7,116 nucleotides of DNA from Bergeyella zoohelcum (GTDB lineage Bacteria; Bacteroidota; Bacteroidia; Flavobacteriales; Weeksellaceae). Positions 1 to 4,799 of the stretch are shown piece after piece (position 1 is the first letter of the stretch; each line of letters begins with the position of its first letter). Under the pieces are notes generated by a model, which searched no databases, was not told the origin of the DNA, and saw only the letters and a list, made by a program, of their open reading frames with translations. The stretch is taken from NCBI GenBank assembly GCA_030523905.1, contig JAUNHO010000047.1, positions 1 to 7,116 of the forward strand. Reading direction: 5' to 3'. Position numbers and translations under genes: made by a program.

Positions 1-489
1 AGCGAAACCGAAAGCCGTTTGATTATCAAAATCGCAACCGAGCAAGGCGGAGAACTTCAACCGATAACAACTGAGCAAAAAGCCAGTTTTGAAGCCTATA
101 TGAAAGAAATCAAAGATGCAGGAGTGAAAATCACGGTGATTAATTATCTGCCAGATATTCTGAAACTTCAAATGAAAATCTACCGCGACCCTTTGGTTCT
201 TGACGAAAACGGAACGAGCATAAGAACAGGCAAAAAACCAGTAGAAGAAGCCATAAAAACTTATCTTAAAAATCTGCCTTTTGATGGAGAATTGGTTTTG
301 GCTCATCTCATAGATGAACTCCAAAAAGTGGAAGGTGTGAAAATTCCGCATATTATTCTTGCCGAGAGTAAATGGATTGATGCCAGTGTGAATAATTACG
401 GAAACTTTCAACCCATAGAAGTGAAAACCATTCCAACATCGGGATATTTTAAGGTGGAAAATTTTAACGGAATTTCTTATGTGGTTTAA
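1..489 (+). CDS. Baseplate J-like protein, C-terminal part (partial, runs in from the left edge)
   Basis: The reading frame is open from base 1 to the TAA at 487-489, giving 162 visible residues, so the gene begins outside the window; the TTG at 19 is not a credible start. The visible part contains a helix-rich segment ending in 'EIKDAGVKITVINYLPD', then 'LKLQMKIYRDPLVLDENG', 'KTYLKNLPFDGELVLAHLID' and 'VEGVKIPHI'. From memory this is the pattern of the C-terminal domain of baseplate J/gp47-like proteins in Bacteroidota prophages (sometimes mislabelled nucleotidyltransferase): a beta strand, a 'DPLVL' turn, a short helix and 'LPFDG...L.D.LQ.V.GV'. Such proteins form the wedge of the tail baseplate. 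The neighbours fit, because a small tail protein overlaps its 3' end by 11 bases and tail fibres follow. The family call is recognition by eye; the role is inferred from family and position. Confidence 0.65.
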   Translation, partial: SETESRLIIKIATEQGGELQPITTEQKASFEAYMKEIKDAGVKITVINYLPDILKLQMKIYRDPLVLDENGTSIRTGKKPVEEAIKTYLKNLPFDGELVLAHLIDELQKVEGVKIPHIILAESKWIDASVNNYGNFQPIEVKTIPTSGYFKVENFNGISYVV

Positions 490-973
490 TATAGATATAA
501 ATAGGCTTGTAGAATTATTAACGCCAACATTTTTACGAAAAGAAAAGCATTTGGCGTGGCTTCGGGCGTTGCATTTTCCGTTGAATGAATTGGTCTATAT
601 CTTCAATCAGAACCGAAAGGACAACCTTTATAATTTGGCTCATAATGGTCAAGTTTGCTACCTCCGAAAGGTCTTAAACGATGAATTTGACCGCACCGAA
701 AGGCGTATCAAAATAGAAGATGGCAACCGATACCAAAGGCAATACATCTACACCGATGGAGAGCAAAAACCTTATTTTTTAGCCATAAGCCATAAGCCAA
801 ACGCAGGAGGCAAAATAATGTATTTGCACGATGATGCGAATTATTCCGACACAGGTGTGGATTTCATTGTGCTAGTTCCACAAAATCTAACCTACAACGA
901 ATACAAAATGAAAGCCCTTTTGGATTTCTATAAGTTGGCTTCAAAACGATATAAAATAGAAATAATGCCGTAG
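479..973 (+). CDS. Small baseplate/tail protein, tail protein I-like position (hypothetical)
   Basis: This 164-residue protein starts at ATG 479, inside the end of the baseplate J-like gene (11-base overlap), which implies coupled translation. The sequence starts 'MWFNIDINRLVELLTPTFLR', then 'WLRALHFPLNELVYIF' and 'DNLYNLAHNGQVCYLRKVLN', followed by a charged stretch with 'RRIKIEDG' and a beta-rich C-terminal half ending 'FYKLASKRYKIEIMP'. I recognise it as a protein regularly found directly after the baseplate J-like gene in Bacteroidota prophages, usually annotated hypothetical. In P2-like phages that slot is held by tail protein I, which closes the baseplate and connects to fibres; I infer an analogous job here from gene order only. 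No signal peptide or membrane segment is seen. The stop codon TAG (971-973) lies inside the left arm of a small hairpin (969-987). Confidence 0.6.
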   Translation: MWFNIDINRLVELLTPTFLRKEKHLAWLRALHFPLNELVYIFNQNRKDNLYNLAHNGQVCYLRKVLNDEFDRTERRIKIEDGNRYQRQYIYTDGEQKPYFLAISHKPNAGGKIMYLHDDANYSDTGVDFIVLVPQNLTYNEYKMKALLDFYKLASKRYKIEIMP

Positions 974-987
974 GCAATAAGCCTACG
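969..987. repeat. Short perfect hairpin over the stop codon of the preceding gene
   Basis: CGTAGGC (969-975) and GCCTACG (981-987) form a perfect 7-base stem around the loop AATAA. The TAG stop codon of the 479-973 gene sits in the left arm. No T tract follows, so it is not a classical terminator. The larger word TGCCGTAGGC (966-975) recurs exactly as its reverse complement GCCTACGGCA at 4601-4610, which suggests a family of repeated intergenic words. It could stabilise mRNA ends or be a remnant of a REP-like element. Confidence 0.6.
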
Positions 988-993
988 AGAACC

Positions 994-1039
994 GAGAATC
1001 AAGAGCCGAGAGCCAAGATGCAAGAAGTCTTGATTCTTG
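994..1039. repeat. Imperfect inverted repeat in the leader of the collar-domain fibre gene
   Basis: AGAATCAAGA (995-1004) is the exact reverse complement of TCTTGATTCT (1028-1037); one G-T and one C-G pair extend the stem outward to 994 and 1039. Between the arms lies low-complexity sequence built from the words 'gagcc', 'gagag' and 'caag', with CTCTC (1041-1045) able to pair alternatively with GAGAG (1008-1012). The element ends about 30 bases before the chosen ATG at 1072. It overlaps a longer open frame from an ATG at 1018, whose extra residues would simply be translated repeat. I read it as an intergenic repeat, not coding sequence. Confidence 0.6.
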
Positions 1040-1071
1040 ACTCTCATATCTCGAATCTAAAACCGAAAATT

Positions 1072-1920
1072 ATGAACAATCTACATTTCAATCAAACGGG
1101 CGGATTTCCGCTTTCTACGAACATTTTAGACGCAATGCAAACCGCCTATTCGGTGTTTAATCACTTGGGCAATTTGGCAGGAAACCTCGCTATTATCAGC
1201 GGTTGCGAAGTGGTTGGCAATTCTGTAAGCAACGGAGCTGTTTTCATCAATGGCGAAATTTTGGACTTCAAAGGTGGGGCAATAGGCACTTCCGTCATCA
1301 TCAAAGAAGAAATTGAAAATCGAGTATTTGAAGACGGCTCTACCAAGCAAGCTATCTTCAAAAGATATGCCTCGTTTGGAAGTTCCACGCCTGAAAAAAC
1401 CTTTGTGTGGGCGGATTTCAAAAGGTTTGAAAACTTGGTAGAAAATGCCAAAACTCACGCCGATTTTGAAACGAGATTAACAGCATTGGAAAACAAAAAA
1501 TCGCCTATTCCAATTGGATTAATTGCCATTTGGGGCAAACCTTCCACAGAACCCATTCCCGATGGTTGGCAGGAATGCACCGACCTACGCGGAAAGTTCC
1601 CTTTGGGTTGGAATCCAGATGATACGGATTTTGCCAATTTGGGAGCCACTGGCGGAGAGAAAACTCATATTTTGAAAAAAGAAGAAATGCCTATCCATTA
1701 TCATAATACTTTTCGTATTGGTTGGGGTAGTGGCTGGGGCGCAGGAATGGGGCAATATGCGGTATCAGGAATTAATCACGGAGGAAAAGATAACTACAAT
1801 ATCACAGGAACGAATAACCCTCCTAATGGCTACAAAACTGGAGATGAGGGTGGCAACCAAGCCCACAACAATATGCCACCTTATAGAATTATCAAATACA
1901 TTGAGTTTATTGGATTTTAA
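1072..1920 (+). CDS. Phage tail fibre protein with C-terminal tail collar domain
   Basis: The protein is 282 residues from ATG 1072. An in-frame ATG exists at 1018, but the added 18 residues lie in an inverted repeat, whereas 'MNNLHFNQTGGFPLSTNILD' is the N terminus I expect for this Flavobacteriales fibre family. Residues 1-120 form the virion-attachment/shaft part ('AIISGCEVVGNSVSNGAVFI', 'FINGEILDF', 'WADFKRFENL'). Residues 125-143 are a short coiled-coil-like linker. Residues 146-180 are a phage tail collar domain ('PIPIGLIAIWGK', 'IPDGWQECTDLRGKFPLGW'), continued by 'GGEKTHILKKEEMPIHYHN' and ended by 'NNMPPYRIIKYIEFIGF'. HYH at 209-211 matches the H-x-H type that binds iron in some trimeric fibres such as T4 gp37. 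A glycine-rich segment (about 217-240) is the likely variable, surface-recognising tip. It should act as a trimeric adhesin on the baseplate. Domain recognition is strong; receptor specificity is unknown. Confidence 0.9.
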   Translation: MNNLHFNQTGGFPLSTNILDAMQTAYSVFNHLGNLAGNLAIISGCEVVGNSVSNGAVFINGEILDFKGGAIGTSVIIKEEIENRVFEDGSTKQAIFKRYASFGSSTPEKTFVWADFKRFENLVENAKTHADFETRLTALENKKSPIPIGLIAIWGKPSTEPIPDGWQECTDLRGKFPLGWNPDDTDFANLGATGGEKTHILKKEEMPIHYHNTFRIGWGSGWGAGMGQYAVSGINHGGKDNYNITGTNNPPNGYKTGDEGGNQAHNNMPPYRIIKYIEFIGF

Positions 1921-1981
1921 TAAGGCGGTAGAAAGTTAATTGAAAAAATAGAAAACATAGAAAAAATGAAATAATTGAAAT

Positions 1982-2008
1982 AAAACATTCCTTTCGTTTT
2001 AATGTTTT
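1982..2008 (+). other. Weak AT-rich hairpin between the two fibre genes
   Basis: AAAACATT (1982-1989) and AATGTTTT (2001-2008) form a perfect 8-base stem with an 11-base loop in the 134-base spacer between the fibre genes. The stem has a single G-C pair. The run after it (ttaatcttttagatttttt) is T-rich but interrupted. It could be a leaky transcription attenuator or only AT-rich chance pairing. The rest of the spacer is AT-rich and I see no clear Bacteroidota promoter (TTTG about 19 bases before TAnnTTTG). Confidence 0.3.
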
Positions 2009-2054
2009 TAATCTTTTAGATTTTTTTAATTCTAAATCGCATAAAGCAAAAGAT

Positions 2055-3128
2055 ATGACCGACAAAAACACCATAAAAAGCTGGTTCCGAAATGGAGCAA
2101 AACCCACCCAAGAGCAATTTTGGGAGTGGCAGGAGAGCTATTGGCATAAGAGTGAAACAATCAGCCAAAGCCAAATAGATGGTTTAGACAAAACCTTATC
2201 CAACAAAGCAGAAACCTCCGATTTAGAAGCAAAAGCCAACGCCGATGCAACAGCCCTAACCGATGAAAACAAACAGGCGTGGAAAACGGCTTTGGGCATG
2301 GGCGAACTCCCTACAAACATCGCAACCATAGACGAGGGCGATAAGGTAGGTAGCGTCTATACCAAAGAGCAAATCATTGAAAAACTAGAAAACAGCGGTA
2401 AAAACATAGGTAACACAGACCTAGCCCTACCCACTGGCACAGTGCGAACGCTAGATACCACAGGGGCAAAACTCCAAATAGCAGGGCTGGAAGACAAAAG
2501 TAATGACGCTAGCTACAATACCCAAGTGATAATGAACAAACAAGGCGAATTGGCAAAAGCACCTTATATAATGAAGTATCAGTTTGCTGCTTCGTCCATC
2601 AATATCAACCATGTTGTTCCCCCAAATCTCCAGCCTCGCCCTACTTTTGCTCAAGAGGTAGAGGCTATCCTTACCAACTTTCGCACTTATCAAATGCAAG
2701 AAGTAACGCTAGCGGATTTCATCACGGAGGGAAATGCCAAGGTTAGCCCTTTTTCGCTGGACGCTACGACTGATTTTATAATAGAAATACAGACGCTAGA
2801 ACTCCAGAGAAAAAACGAATTTGTAGGGCTTAGCCGAAGTGTTTCGGTGGAATATGGGGTCTTTGCTAGACCTGAAAATAGTGGGTATGGTGCAAGTTGG
2901 CACATAAAATCAGGAAAGGAATTGTGGTTGAGTTATGACGCTAGAAATTCAGGTCCTCCGGTAGATATAATACTCATCATCAAAACCAAAGGTGTAATTA
3001 CCGTAGGTGGTGTTGTGAATAATAAAATGACTTATCAAAGCTTCAATGCGAATGGTGAGCTGGGCAACTACAAAATCATCTTCCATAAAGACAAAGCTCC
3101 GCATAAGATTAGAATGAAAAATTTATAA
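2055..3128 (+). CDS. Second phage tail fibre / receptor-binding protein
   Basis: The protein is 357 residues from ATG 2055. The leader is A-rich ('gcaaaagat') with no Shine-Dalgarno site, as is common in Bacteroidota. Residues 1-35, with 'IKSWFRNGAKPTQEQFWEWQ' and 'ESYWHKSE', are an N-terminal module I recognise from fibre proteins of Flavobacteriales prophages, probably the part that docks on the tail. Residues 36-70 ('ISQSQIDGLDKTLSNKAE', 'DLEAKANADA') look like a short trimeric coiled coil. Residues 70-110 ('LTDENKQAWKTALGMGELP', 'NIATIDEGDKVGSVYTKEQI') are a repeated-type shaft element of such fibres. Residues 120-357 are beta-rich, without a collar domain, and unfamiliar; they include 'NININHVVPPNLQPRP'-like and 'GYGASWHIKSGKELWLSYD' stretches and probably form the receptor-binding tip. 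Having a second, unrelated tip beside the collar fibre suggests two receptor specificities. The fibre role is well supported; the tip function is inferred. Confidence 0.75.
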   Translation: MTDKNTIKSWFRNGAKPTQEQFWEWQESYWHKSETISQSQIDGLDKTLSNKAETSDLEAKANADATALTDENKQAWKTALGMGELPTNIATIDEGDKVGSVYTKEQIIEKLENSGKNIGNTDLALPTGTVRTLDTTGAKLQIAGLEDKSNDASYNTQVIMNKQGELAKAPYIMKYQFAASSININHVVPPNLQPRPTFAQEVEAILTNFRTYQMQEVTLADFITEGNAKVSPFSLDATTDFIIEIQTLELQRKNEFVGLSRSVSVEYGVFARPENSGYGASWHIKSGKELWLSYDARNSGPPVDIILIIKTKGVITVGGVVNNKMTYQSFNANGELGNYKIIFHKDKAPHKIRMKNL

Positions 3129-3182
3129 ACGAGAAGTAAGGGCGGATAATGCCCCCAAATAAACCAAAAAATCAATAACAAA

Positions 3183-3201
3183 GGGCGAAAGTGTTTCGCT
3201 C
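3183..3201. repeat. Palindromic intergenic repeat (GCGAAA/TTTCGC)
   Basis: GCGAAA (3185-3190) and TTTCGC (3194-3199) form a perfect 6-base stem with the loop GTG, extended by one G-T and one G-C pair to 3183 and 3201. The flanks 'aagg' and 'ctac' match a word I remember from many Flavobacteriaceae intergenic regions (a GGGCGAAAGTGTTTCGC-type palindrome). The remaining 100-base spacer (3129-3230) has only a weak GGGC/GCCC pairing (3140-3143 with 3151-3154) and A-rich leader sequence. No T tract follows, so I do not call a terminator. Confidence 0.5.
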
Positions 3202-3230
3202 CTACATTAACCAAAAAAACATCAACAACA

Positions 3231-3692
3231 ATGGCAAATATTTTAACCCAAAAAATCAGTAATCACCCACTTTTCCCTAATGTAAGCAGGGAAGTGGTAG
3301 TAAGGAATGTGAATATCCAAGCGGAGTTCTCGCAAATCGTCATCGATGCTAAAATACAGTACTACGATGAAGAAAAGGAAAAAGATGTAACCAACGCCCT
3401 ACCAAGCTCAATAAAAAACTGGATAGTGAATAACCAAACCACGACCACCGCACGAGACACAAAAGGCGTACCAGTAGCCAATCCGCAATACAAAGACGCA
3501 CCAAACGAGGGCGAGGACCTACGCACCGATGCCGAAAAAGAGCCGTACCTACGCGTACCGAGTTTTGATTATTTCCTTAGCATCATCACCAATCCAAACG
3601 CTCCGAGCCTTATCAACCTCCTGCGTATGCACATCGTAGCAGATGATCAAGTGAAATTTTTTGACAAAATGCTGAATCTACCGATTGAATAA
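3231..3692 (+). CDS. Hypothetical protein of the phage tail-fibre region
   Basis: This 153-residue acidic protein of unknown function starts at ATG 3231 after an A/C-rich leader. It is cytoplasmic or virion-type: no signal peptide, no membrane segment, no cysteine. The N-terminal third alternates hydrophobic residues in a strand-like pattern ('VVVRNVNIQAEFSQIVIDAK', then 'IQYYDEEKEKDV'). The middle (residues 60-105) is rich in N, T, D and P and probably flexible ('NNQTTTTARDTKGVPVANPQ'). The C-terminal 45 residues are helical ('VPSFDYFLSIITNPNAPSLI', 'LLRMHIVADDQVKFFDKMLN'). It lies between the second fibre gene and the membrane pair, transcribed in the same direction, so a fibre-assembly chaperone or minor tail protein is possible, but no motif proves it. 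I recall similar unassigned proteins in related prophages and cannot name a family. Confidence 0.6.
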   Translation: MANILTQKISNHPLFPNVSREVVVRNVNIQAEFSQIVIDAKIQYYDEEKEKDVTNALPSSIKNWIVNNQTTTTARDTKGVPVANPQYKDAPNEGEDLRTDAEKEPYLRVPSFDYFLSIITNPNAPSLINLLRMHIVADDQVKFFDKMLNLPIE

Positions 3693-3792
3693 GCAGGAAG
3701 CAGGAAGCAGTAGGCAGGAAGCCTGTCATTCTGAGTGAAACGAAGAATCTGAACAGCCTCCTGCTTATAGCCTAAAGCCTCCTGCTTAAAGC
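3691..3792. repeat. Composite intergenic repeat: AAGCAGG tandem copies, a TCATTCTGAG-type element and two GCCTCCTGCTTA copies
   Basis: The 115-base spacer is almost entirely repeats. On the left AAGCAGG occurs twice in tandem (3691-3697, 3698-3704), followed by AAGCAG and the variant TAGGCAGG to 3718. In the centre, 3726-3750 begins TCATTCTGAGTGAAACG and ends AGAATCT, with ATTCT (3728-3732) and AGAAT (3744-3748) inverted; I remember this element as a widespread bacterial intergenic repeat, which is memory and not a search result. On the right AGCCTCCTGCTTA occurs twice (3755-3767 and 3776-3788), exactly 21 bases apart. Left and right arms are near reverse complements (AAGCAGGAAGC against GCCTCCTGCTT, one mismatch), so the spacer could fold into a long imperfect hairpin. 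The last word TCCTGCTTAAAGC recurs at 4590-4602. Confidence 0.65.
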
Positions 3793-3807
3793 AAAAACAA
3801 AAAAAAT

Positions 3808-4155
3808 ATGAAACTACTACTATTCTTACTAGCGTGGGTGCTGTTTTTACCGCTTTCGGTTTTGAATTATATTATCCTACTTTCTAGACGAAAGGCAAGG
3901 GGGTATTTTCTGTCTTCCGCCGTTAATCTAGACCGCTTTGGCAACTATGAATTTCGGACGCTTTTCAATGCGACTTTACGGAAGAAAAACGGCTACGAGT
4001 TTGGCAATTTTGAAGAGACCATTAGCAGTGTTTTGGGCAAGAACCAAAGGGACAAAACGCTCACCACCACGGGCAAAATTTTAGCCTTTATCCTAGACAC
4101 CATAGACAGAGACCATTGCAAAAAAAGCATAAAAGAATTAAACCAAACATTATGA
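3808..4155 (+). CDS. Small membrane protein of the phage lysis/late region
   Basis: The protein is 115 residues from ATG 3808. Residues 2-26 are strongly hydrophobic ('LLLFLLAWVLFLPLSVLNYI') and followed by 'SRRKARGYF', predicting one N-terminal membrane segment with the basic side in the cytoplasm; no lipobox or clear signal cleavage site is seen. The soluble part has a recognisable pattern: 'LDRFGNYEFRTLFNATLRKK', 'GYEFGNFEETISSVLGKNQR', 'DKTLTTTGKILAFILDTID' and 'DHCKKSIKELN'. I recall this arrangement in hypothetical proteins encoded in Bacteroidota prophages just before a second small membrane protein. The stop overlaps the next start (ATGA at 4152-4155), so the two are translationally coupled and probably act together. 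Location after the tail genes suggests a lysis or envelope role; a holin or membrane-anchoring function is inference, since no muralytic enzyme is visible in the window. Confidence 0.65.
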   Translation: MKLLLFLLAWVLFLPLSVLNYIILLSRRKARGYFLSSAVNLDRFGNYEFRTLFNATLRKKNGYEFGNFEETISSVLGKNQRDKTLTTTGKILAFILDTIDRDHCKKSIKELNQTL

Positions 4156-4505
4156 TAGAATTACTTACCAACCATATTTTACCACACATTGGGGCGTTCT
4201 TCGGAGCGTTTCTTACGGGGGTGACAGGGTTTATTTTCGGACGAAAAAAACAACGAGCCGAAACCCAAACCATAGAGGTCAATAATGACAGCATAGAAAT
4301 TTCTAATGCGGATAAAATCGTGGGAATGTATCAAAAAACTTTGGACGATTTACAATCCCGCTACGAGAGTAAATTTAAGGAAATCACGGCCTTATACGAA
4401 GAAAAAATCAAGCTAATGCAAGATGAAATCGGCATTTTGAAACGAACCATTAAACAACTTAAAGAAGAAAATGCAATACTTAAAGAAAGGCTGAATAAGC
4501 GATAA
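4152..4505 (+). CDS. Membrane-anchored coiled-coil protein (spanin- or anchor-like)
   Basis: I choose ATG 4152, which overlaps the previous stop in an ATGA junction, over an in-frame ATG at 4116 that would add 12 basic residues; this gives 117 residues. Residues 8-30 form a glycine-spaced hydrophobic helix ('ILPHIGAFFGAFLTGVTGFI', glycines at 14, 18, 23, 26 and 30), followed by the basic 'GRKKQRAE'. Residues about 53-115 are predicted coiled coil with heptad hydrophobics ('KIVGMYQKTLDDLQSRYESK', 'IKLMQDEIGILKRTIKQLKE', 'NAILKERL'). One membrane segment plus a long coiled coil is the layout of i-spanins and of bacteriophage membrane-anchored lysis accessories; databases often label similar Flavobacteriia proteins 'cell wall anchor protein'. 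The coupling to 3808-4155 supports a two-component membrane unit. Function is inferred. Confidence 0.65.
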   Translation: MIELLTNHILPHIGAFFGAFLTGVTGFIFGRKKQRAETQTIEVNNDSIEISNADKIVGMYQKTLDDLQSRYESKFKEITALYEEKIKLMQDEIGILKRTIKQLKEENAILKERLNKR

Positions 4506-4610
4506 GCTATAAGCAACAAGCCAAAATCCTTCCCTAGCCTCTCCCAAGGAAGGGAACAGCGGAACGCAGAAAGCAGACTGCTGATAGCTTCCTGCTTAAA
4601 GCCTACGGCA
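4506..4610. repeat. Composite intergenic repeat between the membrane pair and the methyltransferase
   Basis: The spacer holds a chain of repeated words. CCTTCC (4528-4533) and GGAAGG (4548-4553) form a stem, with TCCCT (4531-4535) and AGGGA (4551-4555) as the alternative pairing, around 'AGCCTCTCCCAA'; I recall this as a common Bacteroidota intergenic repeat type. GCTTCCTGCTT (4587-4597) is the exact reverse complement of AAGCAGGAAGC (3691-3701 and again 3698-3708). TCCTGCTTAAAGC (4590-4602) is a 13-base direct copy of 3780-3792. GCCTACGGCA (4601-4610) is the exact reverse complement of 966-975. The words therefore link three separate spacers of the window. No promoter or terminator is evident here. 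Confidence 0.6.
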
Positions 4611-4627
4611 TTAAAAAAATCAAACCA

Positions 4628-4753
4628 ATGAAACAAAGGCAACAAAAAGCATTCATTAACAGAGAAATAAGATTAGAACAGCTGAAAAAAGATTATAAAA
4701 AATTTATACAAAGATTGGCAGGTCGGCGACCTGAAGCAATTAATAAAACCTAA
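4628..4753 (+). pseudogene. N-terminal fragment of the DNA cytosine methyltransferase (out of frame with the main part)
   Basis: ATG 4628 opens a 41-codon frame ending at TAA 4751-4753. The peptide is basic and helical ('MKQRQQKAFINREIRLEQLK', then 'KDYKKFIQRLAGRRPEAIN'). Related methyltransferases of Bacteroidota, as I remember them, carry such a short helical N-terminal extension before 'KP.G.KVFGTFVCGGG'. The continuing methyltransferase frame is +1 relative to this one. Skipping one A of the AAAA run at 4745-4748 would give '...RRPEAINKPNGPKVFGTF', a smooth join. I therefore read this as the detached start of the same gene. It could instead be an independent small basic protein, which I consider less likely. 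Confidence 0.55.
4745..4751 (+). other. Putative +1 frameshift point in the methyltransferase gene
   Basis: The upstream frame reads AAT AAA ACC TAA here, while the methyltransferase frame reads AAA CCT AAT GGG. Removal of one A from the four-base A run (4745-4748) joins both into one frame. A fixed mutation, a sequencing error, slipped-strand variation, or a +1 recoding event at ACC followed by a UAA stop would all look like this. The A run is short, so classical phase variation is not favoured. Confidence 0.5.
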
Positions 4754-4799
4754 TGGGCCAAAAGTTTTTGGCACTTTTGTCTGTGGTGGAGGCTCTACG

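Noticed and set aside
1126..1458. Long open frames on the minus strand inside the collar fibre gene (also 1161-1451 and 1455-1649)
   Set aside because: They are antisense to a confidently identified fibre protein, have no family resemblance, and their composition is that of a shadow frame.
1718..1939. Plus-strand open frame of 73 codons overlapping the end of the collar fibre
   Set aside because: It lies in another frame over the conserved collar C terminus, and its peptide shows no domain.
1907..2107. Minus-strand frame with hydrophobic and lysine-rich residues across the fibre spacer
   Set aside because: It is the reverse of A/T-rich spacer, which produces apparent F, L and K runs; no start context or homology supports it.
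2138..2905. Minus-strand frames within the second fibre gene (2138-2329, 2451-2699, 2690-2905)
   Set aside because: They are antisense shadows of a long coherent coding frame.
3140..3154. Terminator after the second fibre gene
   Set aside because: The GGGC/GCCC stem is only 4 bases and no T tract follows.
3691..3792. CRISPR array
   Set aside because: The repeated words are 7 to 13 bases with no uniform repeat-spacer pattern and no cas genes are present.
4116..4151. Upstream in-frame start for the coiled-coil membrane protein
   Set aside because: It would add 12 basic residues before the hydrophobic helix and overlap the previous gene by 40 bases; ATG 4152 gives the standard ATGA junction.
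4088..4645. Minus-strand frames over the membrane pair (4088-4294, 4361-4645)
   Set aside because: The + strand genes here have membrane and coiled-coil patterns and a coupled junction, which explain the sequence better.
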